From: Echinometra lucunter
Taxonomy: Eukaryota > Echinodermata > Echinoidea > Camarodonta > Echinometridae
Reading direction: 5' to 3'
Assembly: GCA_029962745.1 (NCBI GenBank)
Contig: CM057161.1
Location: 11,962,436-12,026,435 of the forward strand
Length of the DNA stretch: 64,000 nt
The notes under the pieces are model-generated. The model was not told where the DNA came from. It saw only the letters and a list, made by a program, of their open reading frames with translations, and ran no database searches. Both the position numbers and the translations under genes were made by a program. Of the stretch, positions 34,635-47,120 are shown in pieces (position 1 is the stretch's first letter; each line of letters opens with the position of its first letter).

Positions 34635-37600
34635 ATGACAGAAGGAGCACCGAGGAATGTCGTCAAGTCTGTCTTAAGTGTGGAACAGTCAGAGGGTGTA
34701 GGAGCTAGAGTGAGGCGTAGCGTTGGCAGACAAGAAGTACGTATAAACCTCTCCTGAAAATCTTAAATTATTTAGTTGTGTTAAGAATTTTATACCGAGC
34801 AGAAACTCTGTTGGAGTATTGGCAAAGTAGTTAAGACTATTCTAACAATTAAGCTTTTATTCATTATTAGAACAATCTGCTTGTATCTATACCCCTGGTT
34901 GTATGTGATTTAAGGTTAATTTTGCATACATTTTAAAGAATTCCTGTTTACTGAAACTAAAAGAATAATTTGTTTTCTTATTGAATGTTATGTTAATCTC
35001 ATATGAATTTAGAATATAAGGAAGTAGGGTAATTCCTTACAAACACACAAATCTATATTTCTCCCTTTCAAGTGATACCCCCCCCCCCTGCATGCTTTAT
35101 AATTAAGAGTATTTAAGTTTAAAAAATTCCCCAATCATTGGTCAAAATATGTCAATCATTGAATAAGAATCTAGGGCTGGCTTTTGTGCAGTGACCTGAT
35201 ATTCTTCTTCTTCTACATATACCATAATTTAGATCATTTACTCTTCTTGCTACAGCTGCGTAACCTGGATCCTTTTCTGTTACTGGATGAATTCAGAGTC
35301 AAAGCTCCTGCTGGATTCCCAGATCATCCACACAGGGGATTTGAAACTGTAAGTAGATGTAATAGTACCACAGTGGGGTCTGTCATCAAAATTTGTAGTA
35401 ATCAAATGGCTTGATTTTGTTGTAGGGAATTTTCTTCATACAAGGCAATAACAGAAAAATTTGAGAGTTGAATATCGGAATACTTCAATTTTTTTTTTTA
35501 GATTTCAGATGCTAGACTTTTGAAGAAGTCATTTTGAAACTTTCACTGAACTGAAGCATTTCCTTTCAAATTTTGATTTTGATACTAATCATTATTATTA
35601 TTAAGTATTTGGTGTCACCTGGGCCTGGGAGGAGAAAAGCAAACTTAATCACTGTGACCTTTGGGTCTCTCCTCTGGATTTAGTTTTTGGGGATGTGCAG
35701 GTGTACCTTACATGGGTTTCCCCCTACTCTACTTCAAATATTGCAGTGGGTTCTTAAAGGGTAAGTCCACCCTAGAAGTTTCACTGTTTCAATAAAATGA
35801 GATAAATTTGAACAGCATTTTAAAAAGAAATTAGCAGAATCGGTCAAAGAATAAGAAATTACACTCATTTACATTTTCTGGTAAACTACTCTTGCTCTGA
35901 AAATTGGCAACACTGATGACATCATATGCGAGCAGGTCTCCATTCACTTTGTACATGAAATTTCACATTTTCTCAATTTTCTTGGAAGTTAAACATTTTC
36001 TAACCCCCATAGTCATGGGTGATTTCAAGTACGGTGTTGGAGGCTGGTGTTGGTGTTGTGAGAACACCAACACCAGCCTCAACACCAAACTTGAAATCAG
36101 GCTGGTGTTGGGGTTGACCTCGCAAAATTTGACGCATTTCCGGTAGTCTGTGTTGTCCGCTGGTGTTGAATGTCGTCTGCTGAACTGAGTATCACGGTTC
36201 GTGTTGACGATGTACATGCAATTTCCCCATTCACCAACACCAGCCCCTAGGGATCGGGAAATTCATGATTTCAAGTACGGTGTTGGTGTTGGTGTTGTAA
36301 TCATACATGTTATTGCTGCTTGTCCCTCGCGCAGCGGCGGCACTGGGTGATTTCAAGTTCGGTGTGCGGTGTTGGTGTTGGTGTTGAGAGCGTGGAAAGG
36401 CTCCTGAACCGAGCTCCAACACCGACGGTCAGTTTAGAGGGACGATACCGATCACCTTATCGATAGCTCAACACCGGGTGACGTCATACTCTATAGCGAA
36501 AGATCTCGACGATGAAATCATTTTCCCTCAGAATTTCTAATAAATCTACATCTTATTGGATTCGAATTGCATAATCATTTGAAGAATCCAAGGGGAAAAA
36601 TATTACTCTTCCATGGGAAATTTATGGTTTTGATTATACCAAGTTGTTTTGACTGCAAAATGGGTTTAACCACCAACATGTGACGAGTGGCCGTAGCAAA
36701 GAGTGGGTGATTTCAAGTTTGGTGTTGGAGGCTGGTGTTGGTGTTGTGAGAACACCAACACCAGCCTCAACACCAAACTTGAAATCAGGCTGGTGTTGGG
36801 GTTGACCTCGCAAAATTTGACGTATTCCGGTAGTCTGTGTTGTCCGCTGGTGTTGAATGTCGTCTGCTGAACCGAGTATCACGGTTCGTGTTGACGATTT
36901 ACATGCAATTTCCCCATTCACCAACACCAGCCCCTAGGGATCGGGAAATTCATGATTTCAAGTACGGTGTTGGTGTTGGTGTTGTAATCATACATATTAT
37001 TGCTGCTTGTCCCTCGCGCAGCAGCGGCACTCTTTGCTACGGCCACTCGTCACATGTTGGTGGTTAAACCCATTTTGCAGTCAAAACAACTTGGTATAAT
37101 CAAAACCATATATTTCCCATGGAAGAGTAATATTTTTCCCCTTGGATTCTTCAAATGATTATGCAATTCGAATCCAATAAGATGTAGATTTATTAGAAAT
37201 TCTGAGGGAAATGATTTCATCGTCGAGATCTTTCGCTTTAGCGTATGACGTCACCCGGTGTTGAGCTATCGATAAGGTGATCGGTATCGTCCCTCTAAAC
37301 TGACCGTCGGTGTTGGAGCTCGGTTCAGGAGCCTTTCCACGCTCTCAACACCAACACCAACACCGCACACCGAACTTGAAATCACCCAATGTATGTTCAG
37401 AAGAATTGCTGTTTACATAACATACTTTGACTATGGGGTGGTGACTCTCCTCTGTACGGGGCCTCCATTTAACGTCGTATCCAAGGGATGGGCATGTTTA
37501 CACACAACGCAAGCTTCAGTCATCCGTCCGAGATAGACAAGAACCCATGATCTTTGGTTCAACAGGCAGACGCTTTACCGACTGAGCCAACTCGCCTCAT

Positions 37601-40600
37601 GTTAGACAGAATCTGATAATAACTCTGACTTACACTGATAGCTAAACAAGATTGTCTCAGAACTCCATATTACACTTAGATGAATATTCTCCATTATTAT
37701 TGTTAGTATTATCAGTCCCATGGATGGGACATAAAGCAGTAGATGTCCTAATTCTTCTCACCACAGAATTGAAATTCTCAATGATTTCAGTTCCCCAATG
37801 AGTTTGTAGAACAGATATGATGATTTTGTTTATCCTGCAATTCAATGCCACCAGGTTACCTACATGCTAACGGGTTCAGGGACCCATGAAGACTTTGCTG
37901 GCCATAAAGGAGTCATGTATCCGGGTGATCTTCAGGTGAGCATGATCAGTCCTGCAGAGTGGTATTATTGCTGACTTTCTTGAAGGGCACCAGATTTTCT
38001 GGTAAGCAAAAGTAAAGGAGGAGGAAAGAAAAACGTGTCATCACATTTCACAGGTGCCTATTTTTGTGTGTTTGTGGGGAGGCGGGGGGAACACCATTAT
38101 GTAACATATTTACAGGTACAGAGGAAACTCAGGAGAACAATGAAGGTCCTTGGGACCTTCAAAATTACCCTGTTATAGCAGGAATCTTGTTTTATCAGGT
38201 TAAAAATACAATAAAATGTAAAGAGCTGGGACCAGAATATTACCTGGTTATATCAGGAATATTGCTATATTAGATTTCTTTGTACTGAGTTTCCACTGTA
38301 ATTATTTTAGTTGTACTTAATGTATATCCCCTCCCTTCTCCCCCTCCCCCTCCATTTACCATTTTCGTAATTCTTTACTTGCCAACTCTTGGTAGTTTAG
38401 CCTAGGGCAGATTTTCTTGCAGCTGATTATCCAATTACCCTTTTTTAATTTCTCTACAGTGGATGACCACTGGCCGAGGTATTGTCCACTCTGAAATGCC
38501 CAACGGAGACGATACATCCCATGGTCTTCAGCTCTGGGTCAACCTGGCTAAAGAACACAAGATGGTGGAGCCAGAGTACCAGGAACTCCAAGCCAAGAAT
38601 ATCCCCTGCGGTCAGAAAGATGGAGTCTCAGTAAAGGTCATTGCTGGGGAGGCACTCGGCAAAAAGGTATAAATAAAAAAATTTGTATTAATGCAGATTC
38701 TCGATCAAACAGTCTTCACAAGAAGATAGGATGTTCAAGTCTGTGCTACTGTCCATTTCTTTATTAATGGAAAATTATGACAGGGGACACAGGTGTAGAG
38801 ACTGATAGTGGTAGTGGTCACAGCTTTTCCTAGAAAATCATTTCAAATTTTTTGGAAACAGTCTCAAGAAAATTTCAAACCTGGTACCTTGGAAGCAAGT
38901 AAAGCTCACCCTTCATGATAAATTTGTAAGACCACCGGCATGGTGGCTCAATTAATAGAGCGTCCGCCTCATGAACGGGAGGTCGTGGGTGCGATCCCCG
39001 GCCGAGTCATACCAAAGACTTACAAAAATGGGACCTTCTGCCTTCTAGCCAGGCGCTCGGCATAATAGAATGGAGAAGGGTAATAATAACATATTATGTT
39101 ATGCAGGGCCGCTGGAAGATCAGCTGATAGCTGAAGTGGCTACCCTGGGTAAATAAGATTTATTATTATTATTATTATTAGTTTATGTTCTTTCAAAGGA
39201 ATACGGTAAGAGTAATGGAAATCTTAGTGTGCTATGCTAATAAGCTTATGGATGGCAATATTCTAGTCAGTGCCCTCTGATTTTCTTTGAAATTATTAAT
39301 ATTAGGAGAGGATATTCATTGCATAGCAGAGTAGAGCCCTTAAAAGTACTAAAACTTCACCCACAAAGGCTATTCATTCACATTTATGCTCATTTTGATG
39401 CTTTTATTTTGTTTGGTTAATCTTTGAAGGTGGAGGTTTGCATGGTGGTACTGATAACGTATGTGAGGTTTACGGTTCACCATGTGGTAAGTCCTGGAAA
39501 GGACTAATGAGGTAGAGAAAGTGAGGTGGAGGAGAAATGAAGAGGCAGGATAGAGTATCTTTCTTGAAGTCCTAAAAGGCTCTGTAAACCAGATGAGAAG
39601 GCGATGAGGAGAGAAGGCTGTAACTAGATGAGAAGGCGACAAGGAGTCTTTTGTCCTTCTGTTGCCTCATTATAAGCTATGCTTACTGTAATCCCATTTC
39701 AGGCTGAAGTGCGAACTAGAACACCTACCACATACCTTGATTTCACATTTGAAAGTGGTGCAAAGCTGAGACAACCAGTCACCAAAGGACACATGGCCCT
39801 AGTATACATCCTATCCGGAAAAGCTCAATTTGGTGAGTTCCACCGCTTCGTAGCCTAATGCCTCTCATCCAGTTATGCAGTGCTATTATGTAAAGGACAA
39901 TTACTGAAAGTGTACCCTTTGCCATTGAACAATATTGACAATTTTTCTGCCAGAACCATACATCAGGGGGGTGTTTCACAAAGAGTTAAGTTGGACTTAA
40001 AGTTGCACTGAAATAATTCTTAGTGTTGTATATTACGCATCACAGCATTGGTCAGATCATGCTCAGGGGACATGCACTATTGGGAAGTCTTTCAATGAGT
40101 TTAAAATTTAAATACCGGATGCTCAACGCATGACTCTAAGTCCAACTTAACTGTTTGTGAAACACCCCAGATGATGGGTGCTGGTCAAAATTTACATTAA
40201 GAATGTCCATTATTTTCAACAGGGACTGGATCAGACAAGAAAGAAGGAGAGCCACATAACACTCTCGTTCTGACCGATGGAGACTTCCTAGAGGTGGAGA
40301 ACACTGTAAGTCTTGGTATTGTCTTGGAAGAATGGAGAGATTATCAAAATCGTTGAATATTTGTACACCTTAAGATATCTGCAGTCAGTTCTCCCTGCTG
40401 CACATATGAGATTCAAGACATTTCCCACATACCGCACAGGTCAGCCCATGCACAGATACAAATCCAGGGGGGGGGGGGGGGGTGTAACATAAAAAATACA
40501 ATCAATATATCAATCGTAAGTCTATGGCAAACCATGTACTTAAGAGATACAATTGATTGTAAGATTGATTGTATCTCTTTATGTTACACCCCCCACTGGC

Positions 40601-42481
40601 AGTACTGATAATTTGACAAGATTTCTTCCATTTTCCATAGAAAATGTACACCCAGGTTAACAAATCCCTCATTTGATGAAATGTTTGTTCAGGTTTCATA
40701 AACCCTCCTGATGATTTTATTAGATCTATGCAGGTAGCACCAGAATTTGTTGCTTGCATTTTCTTGGCTCAAACACTATGATTTTTATGGGACTTGTTAT
40801 GACTCGACTCGTTATGTTTGCATGGAAACCGGAAGTGCCTTTGTCTGTGCTGTGTGTTGGAAATATTGCCCTGTACTGTTGAATATCATATCTGCAGTTG
40901 CATGAATTAAACCTCTTGGAGGATTTCTAGTACTATTGAATCTCATTATGTTTTTATGACGAATGAGCAAATATTCAAAAGGCCATTTGTCATATAGAAA
41001 AGACTTTAAGGACCGTTGATCTGTTGTTTACCACTACAAAAGGGTTTACATACAAATACTGTTGAAACAAAAGAAAAAAAATATGTGTTGTAGAAATAGC
41101 TTTTGGAGGGAACTTGCATGTTTGTGTATTTGACCAAATCAAGGATATGAGTTGATGATGGAAACAAACTTACATGTGTAATTCATGCATATTCAATGGG
41201 TTTATAGCCACTTGGTCTTATACCAGTTGGTCTAATTCCCAGATCGTCTAACACCACTATAGCTAAATCCATTTGGTCTAGATACCATTTGGTCCAATCA
41301 TAACTTGGTCTAATACCCACTTGGGCTAAGTGTCATTTTGTCCAATGATCAAATGGTCTAATTGCCATTTTGTCTACATAGTTTTCCTCATGACCATTTG
41401 GTCTATAAGCAGTTCATCTAATCAGATAGACTTAAGTAGTGTTAGACTAAATTGGTATTAGATGAAATGGGCATAGCCTGACTGGAAATTAGACGAAATG
41501 GTTATGGGCTAATTGGTCATTAGACCAAATGGTTATTAGACAAACTGGTTGTAGAAGGGATGAGACCAAAAGGCATTAGACAAAGTGGGATTAAACCAAG
41601 TGACAATTCACATATTCAGTGATAATCCATTTCTAATTAACCCTTGAGTACAAGGGCCAAGATAGGTCGTGCTAGGGTCTATGGAACATGCCTGTTATAC
41701 TGATATCAACTCATACTCAACAGGTTAATGTATAATGATCTGGTTTTGTCATGTTTTATTTCTTCTTTTTTTTTTTTTTACAGGGAAGTGAACCTTGCCA
41801 TTTTGTGTTGATAACGGGGAAGCCCCTGAATGAGCCCATCGTCCAGTATGGTAAGCCAGATGGCATTTTATTGATAATGTTTAGGTAGCTTATCAAAAGT
41901 AGCGTCCCTTGGTTTTTATTGGCTTCTCCAGGACCAGTGGCTTTCCTGCTCCCCTGTTCATTTGTCTATGCAGAAACGGAAGGATTAGAACGGAAAAGAC
42001 GCTGAGTAGGAATCCTGCTCTAAGCTGCGGTCAAATTGGGCTCTGACTTATGATAAGAAGCCTTAATCACATGTAAAATCATTATTTGATATGATTTAAT
42101 GGGACTGTGTTTCATCTGTCTGTCTCAAGATAACTAAGTAAATAATCTTTTGAAAGTTGCAACAAAAAAATACTCTTAATGTTTTGAAAGATAAATTGGA
42201 TCCTCAATTGTTTGTCCATTGTCATTTTTCATTGTTTTATAATCCACATTTGTCTGTTTGAATTTTTAAAATTCAGTTTTGACAAAACCTTATTCATAAG
42301 CATCACATCGACAAATAAGTTAAATGATGTGAATGTTACACTTTCTGCCATTTTCACAGGTCCTTTTGTGATGAACACTGAGGAAGAAATTCAGCAAGCA
42401 ATCTCAGACTACCGCAATGCAAAGAATGGATTTGAGAAAGCCAGAACATGGAAGTCTAAAACTGGCAATACAAATAGATAA
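34635..42481 (+). CDS. PIR: Pirin (iron-binding cupin), intact copy, 8 coding exons
   Basis: Pirin is a nuclear Fe-dependent bicupin that in vertebrates acts as a transcriptional cofactor; homologues have quercetin dioxygenase activity. Exons: 34635-34736, 35256-35348, 37855-37935, 38460-38666, 39703-39832, 40223-40305, 41784-41850, 42360-42481 (TAA 42479-42481). All have GT/AG borders and consistent phases, giving 294 codons (human 290). Key residues: His58 and His60 in FPDHPHRGFET, His102 and Glu104 in GRGIVHSEMP, the four metal ligands of the N-terminal cupin. Also seen are VEQSEGVGARVRRSVGR at the N-terminus, HGLQLWVNLAKEHKMVEPEY, and a C-terminus PFVMNTEEEIQQAISDYRNA. The ATG is chosen by homology; the frame is open upstream (from 34536), so a longer N-terminus is formally possible. 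PPME1 is divergent to the left and Lox follows on the same strand. Confidence 0.95.
36017..37387. mobile_element. compound foldback: 360-bp arms around a 326-bp inner unit, plus a second unit alongside
   Basis: Unit A (36017-36344) starts gggtgatttcaagtacggtg. It is followed directly by the left arm (36345-36704, starting gggtgatttcaagttcggtg), then a near-identical unit A' (36705-37030), then the right arm (37031-37387). The right arm is the inverted copy of the left arm and ends cgaacttgaaatcaccc. All parts share ggtgttggtgtt/aacaccaacacc repeats. It lies in the PIR intron between exons 2 and 3, and no ORF is recognised. The left-copy equivalent is 23352-24715. Confidence 0.85.
37450..37605 (-). 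mobile_element. tRNA-derived SINE fragment (right copy)
   Basis: Duplicate of 24780-24930, minus strand. A-box-like ttggctcagtcggtaaagcg is preserved and the B-box is degenerate. Confidence 0.6.
38119..38298. mobile_element. 180-bp pogo-like MITE
   Basis: TA-flanked ends cagaggaaactcaggagaac and gtactgagtttccactg. Internal ttatagcagga/ttatatcagga words recur. It is related to 2847-2936. It lies about 160 bp upstream of PIR exon 4. Confidence 0.75.
38932..39180 (+). mobile_element. tRNA-derived SINE with (ATT)n tail (right copy)
   Basis: The head carries A-box tggctcaattaatagagcg and B-box gggtgcgatcccc, with a short stem-like cgcctcatgaacgggag between them. The tail is (tta)n. It is a retroposon head, not a functional tRNA gene: there is no closed acceptor stem, and the body continues to the tail. 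Confidence 0.85.
39966..40168. mobile_element. 'ggggtgtttcacaaa' MITE (right copy)
   Basis: Same element as 27298-27500, between PIR exons 5 and 6. Confidence 0.8.
40467..40594. mobile_element. G-run foldback MITE (right copy)
   Basis: Same element as 27802-27923 with a longer G run at its left end. Confidence 0.75.
41207..41604. repeat. 'ttggtctaat' foldback (right copy)
   Basis: Same element as 28535-28932. It carries several genuine substitutions relative to the left copy. Confidence 0.75.
41641..41724. mobile_element. TTAA mini-element (right copy)
   Basis: Same element as 28969-29052, with TTAA on both sides, just upstream of PIR exon 7. Confidence 0.65.
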
Positions 42482-42778
42482 ATTTGTTTGCACTCAGCCA
42501 TATACATTTCATACTTTTATTCACATTCACATATTTGTTTAGTATTATGAAAAAAATATTTATTTTAATATTTCAAAATTTTTATTTTTAATTGTGGTGT
42601 TAATTTTTGTTTTTAAAGAGCTCACATTTATGTGATATTGAACTGCCTTGATTGAGATACAAGGGTATATCACATGAGCTGACAAGCATATTTCACTAGT
42701 CAACACAAGTGAAATGTTTCTTCAGAAGTATATGATGCCCTTGCATGCCATGAAGAGAAAAGTCATTTATGATTATTA

Positions 42779-45700
42779 ATTGTTGGTTATCTAGTACTTG
42801 AATTTCCATCATTACATCCCTGTAATATGATTGTTCTTTTCGCTATATTATTCACTTTCTTGTCTTTCACGCAACTGATGTTATTAGCTTTATGATAGAC
42901 TTAAAGTTATATTTTTATTGGTAAATGATTTATGTTATTGTAAACTTGCTCATAGTTTTTGAGAGTACATATATTCCCGGAAAAAATGAAATATTTTGTC
43001 ACCATAGTTCTCATTTTGGTTCCTTTTTCTATCGCGGTTTGGAGACTATAGTTTCTAACTGAAATTGTATACTGTCGCTAATTTGCCGCCTTGCCCTATA
43101 AAACAGATACAAAATGTTATGTGTCGAATGAAAATACATTCTCTATCTATCAACGGAGTTTTCCAGATACATTTGTATTCTTATAACAAAAGTATCCTTG
43201 ACAGATGAGTAATTATATCCCACCCTTATCGATTATTTTAAATTTTGATATTCAGTGTCTTATTGATATGACTACAGTTGAATTTCATTGTTATTACTCT
43301 ATACCTTTTTGTTTCATTTTCAGGGACACAGAGAGCACAAGTGTAGATTGTTGATATTTTTATCATTTTGTATGTTTTTAACGTGGCGTACCTTATGTTA
43401 CTTTTGATTTTGTCGGTGTGAAGTCATAACGGCATTAACTCTGTATGAAATGATTTGTGTTAAAGCACTTCTAGCTCCAAACACACAATTTGCTTTCAAG
43501 CATTTAATTCTATTAACAGTGGGTGAGAAACGGTGGTCGATGTGTGCAGATTAGGAGCTGGGATAGAGTTGAGAGGATATATTTGTTTTTTAAGTACTTC
43601 ATTTCTATGGTGTCCCTGCCATTTTGATTCATATTACAATTATATGTTTAATTTGGTCATTTCCAGTAAGTGTGTACAGTTTAGTTATGTTGATCAAATG
43701 CTACTACTACAATTAATATTACTGGATATTTTTACATCACTCATATCAGCCGTGCATAGTGTTCAAGGAGCTCCAATATAACCCTGGCAAGGCCTATCGA
43801 ACTAGATGTACACATCACTCAAGGAATTCCTTGCTATTAGTACCCACTCAACAACTGGGTGGAGAGTGGCAAATGTAGATTAATGTCTTGCCCAAAGCAC
43901 ACTGAATCCATGATATTTACAAAGAAAACATTTCATATTTCTGTATGCCACAGGATTGTTTTACATGTATGTTTATTATTTTTTCAAATATGGAATTCAC
44001 TGTATTCACCAAATTCCTTTTGCTTGTTCGCATACTTGCTTGTTTACTTGTTTTATTGTACTTTAAAGTTCATACATACTATATTTGTCAATTTTTGTCT
44101 ACTTATTTAGTGTTTTTGTATAGAGATTGTTATTTTTGACAGTGAAACATGTTTATAATAAGTATTTTGTGTATGTGACACTGATTTATTATTTGTTTTG
44201 TTTGTGCCTAGAAGTGTGATATGTATTAACTTTTCATCCTACCTTTTGGTGATTTTAAAGCCATATTCGACTTCCTAGTCATGACAGGTATTGACATACT
44301 ACTACTACTACTTCTATTACTACTAACAATGATAACTAGAAATATTGCGAAAAACATTGCATCAAATCTGACCTTTAACATCACTAATTAATGTACACCT
44401 TTTTGTATTAAGGTTGTTAAAAATACCAGCAGAAGCGCAATAGCATCTGACCCGAAATCAGTAGTGCATGTAGGCGTACGAGGCGGGGGGAGGTTACAGG
44501 ACCTGGTGATTTTTATTGGGGAGAAAACCACCTCATATTCATTTTGTTTTGTTTTGTATGGTATTGTTCATTTTGATGATAATCCAGAATTGTGGATTTC
44601 ATATCAAATTTGAATTTGAATTTGAAATTGAATTTGAATTTATTCGGGCAACTCGGAGGTGCCCGAATATACTCATATTCATGAGGGAAGTGTCCGAATA
44701 TCTATTGTAATTTGTTTTATTTTTTTATTTATAATGTTCCGCCTTGTCCGTTAGTGTGGTATGCGCGACACTGGAAAATTTGAAAATAGTGTCCGGTCAC
44801 ATCTATCCAGTGATGATAACCGTATTAACCACAGATAAAAGCCTACTAGCTTCTACAACAACTTTTGAAAGTGTGATATGCAAGACATCTATAAACAAAG
44901 ATTTACAAAGAAAGTCAATCGTCGTTGCATGAATGGGACCCGGGTTTTGACTTGTTTGCTAATTTCACGATGTCTTTCACCAGATAGCGAACAATAATTC
45001 TGAAATGGCACCAGCCCCCTTCGCAAATTTCTTGTTGCTATATCGGGCACAAGTGTTTTGATCTCTTATTACGACAGTTTTAGTGCACAAAAACTGAAAC
45101 TCAAATTGTGTTGTCCTTGAAATTCGACACGCCTGAAGCTGGTAGGGACCAGAATTTTTTGATCAGGGACACAAACTCGTGTCAAAGCGGAGCAAATATA
45201 GAAAATAATAATAAAAGAAACAAAAGAGGAAGGAATAAAGACAGAAATAGAGAGAGATGTGCATAAAGAGACAGAGAGAGAAGCAGAAGTAGTGAGAGAG
45301 AGAGAGGAAGAGAGATCATCTTTGCCGAGTCGGGAATCATCACAGGTAGGGGGATGGCGTGTACAAATATCCCCCCACTTTTTAAGGAAGAAATGATATT
45401 TTAATTAATCAGTTAGTAAAAATTTGTGATAATCTGTCACAAACGATCATCACATTTTAAAATTTATATTTGAATATGCGATTGAAAACCAGAAAAGTGG
45501 TTATTTTTGGTTCGCTCGCTTTGCTCGCTCACAAAATCAAAATTAAAATGTGTGTAGGGGGGGGGGGGTCTGTGCGGGTGGGTGAGGGTGTGTGTTTATA
45601 CTTAAGTGTGAGTTGGACAGAAAAAAAAAAATCGACAAAAATGTCGATCACCCCCCTCCTCAAAATGGATTTACGCCGGTGACAGGCACCCAAGTGTAAT

Positions 45701-46040
45701 TATGCTTTCCCTGATATCTAAGAAAACGTTTTGATGGAATTGGGCCCTAAACCTATGAATACAAGGTCATCATTACATTAGATCAGTATCAGACTTAATT
45801 GGTATGAAAATGCTAAGCAAAGGTTTCCATTCTTCGCAGCATGGCTCTACACGGGCTGTCTATTCTATTGGAAAATAGCGCCACCTTGGTTATCTCTTTG
45901 ATTTCTTATCTACTTTTTGCTTTTGCTTTGTTTTTGTTTTTGTTTTTTCTTGGGTCGATAAATGAAACTGTCTGAGAATTTAGTACCGAAGCCAACTCCA
46001 TTGTCATTACCTATAATTATACTTCTTCAATTAAGGTAAA
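42779..46040. other. intergenic PIR-Lox, unique AT-rich part
   Basis: No gene is recognised. Short ORFs of 60-83 codons are AT-rich noise. Contents: (TAC)n near 44300, gaatttgaattt repeats at 44606-44642, a short hairpin around attcgggca/tgcccgaat (44643-44669), a GA-rich tract (45200-45320), and a copy of a dispersed element at about 45345-45680. Confidence 0.6.
45345..45680. mobile_element. dispersed repeat, 5'-truncated copy
   Basis: It shares long stretches with 57998-58496: ggatggcgtgtacaaatatc, ccactttttaaggaagaaat, ggttcgctcgctttgctcgc, tttatacttaagtgtgagtt and ggatttacgccggtg. Here the 70-bp internal subunit is present once, against three times in the other copy. The left terminal repeat is missing. 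Confidence 0.7.
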
Positions 46041-46099
46041 CACAGAGAAGGAGGTTGGTAGACAGAGAGACAAAGACAGAGAAAAGAGAGAAAGCCGCA

Positions 46100-47120
46100 T
46101 AGATAGAACAGAGTCAACATATTTTGTTCACATTTGTTGCACAGTGGTATAAAGTGTAACACACTGTGATTTAATAAAAATCGAAAATCACATTGTGTAT
46201 GGATTAAAAAGTGATCACATAATTGGATACGAGCACTGTCAAGGTAAAAAAAATTATAGACATCCCACAATATGCTTTTTATACACAGTGGTACACAGTA
46301 AAAGACTGCAGTCACATGGGGAAATCACAGTGTGTGTCCATATAATGTACTACAGTAAGACCGCATAACGATTTGAAACACTTTTTCTTTTTTTTTTCTT
46401 TTTCTTTTTTTTTATTTTCTTTTTTTTTACAGCGGAGGACATTTAAACATCATTTTATTCATACACTGGACTACGTTACACAGTGAATCACACTGTGGTC
46501 ACAAACATATATAGGCCTACGCTCAGTGTGTGCGCGTGGGTGTGTGTGTGTGTAAATCACTTTATATACCGATTCTAGACACTTTATTCTAGGTGAGCAT
46601 CCCGTTATAGCACGTTTTTGTTGATGTTTTTGTTTTCTTTTGCACTATGGTAAAAAGTGTAACACAGTGTGACCAAGGAGAGAGTCATAGTGTGTATTCG
46701 AAAGTGGGATTCAGTTTGATTGGCAATACTTTCATAATGCAGATCTACTGTTTTAGACATAGTAACACAGTGTCACACACCGTGTCTACATGAAAGAAAA
46801 TCACTTTGTTTAACCACAGTGTAGTAACATACCGTTTGGAACACTTTCACCGTATGTGAGATTGTTTTAATGTGAAATTGTAACACAGTGTCACAGCACA
46901 AAGTGTGGCTAGAAAAAGAATTACAATGTCTAGGCCCTACTTTTGTGGGCCTACTGTGATGTGGACAATGTAATGATTTGGTACGCTTACATACAGTAGT
47001 GTATATAGGCAATGTGAACATATCGTATTCACATTTACTCAATTTTTGAAGCAGTGTGACACCCCTGTGTAATAAAGGGACTGATAGTATGTATGTCTCA
47101 TAGTGTGACCACTTAATAAT
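46100..47120. repeat. diffuse 'cacagtgtgac' word field
   Basis: About 1 kb of otherwise unique sequence is peppered with acacagtgtgac, tcacagtgtgt, cacactgtg and aaagtgtaacac in both orientations. The word density is far above chance and leads directly into the satellite. It looks like a decayed edge of the same array. Poly-T/TTTTC runs lie at 46382-46430. Confidence 0.6.

Larger units (their letters stand above)
31111..42778. repeat. ~11.7-kb duplicated block, right copy
   Basis: Collinear with 18429-30222. It begins abruptly in the middle of the TIR element seen complete at 18155-18856, exactly at the gap edge. That is expected if the left end of this contig was cut off. It carries the intact pirin gene. 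Confidence 0.9.

Noticed and set aside
21955..42481. two functional tandem pirin paralogues
   Set aside because: The left copy is frameshifted by one-base indels in most exons and has the same intronic insertions as the right. An assembly or haplotype duplication explains it better.
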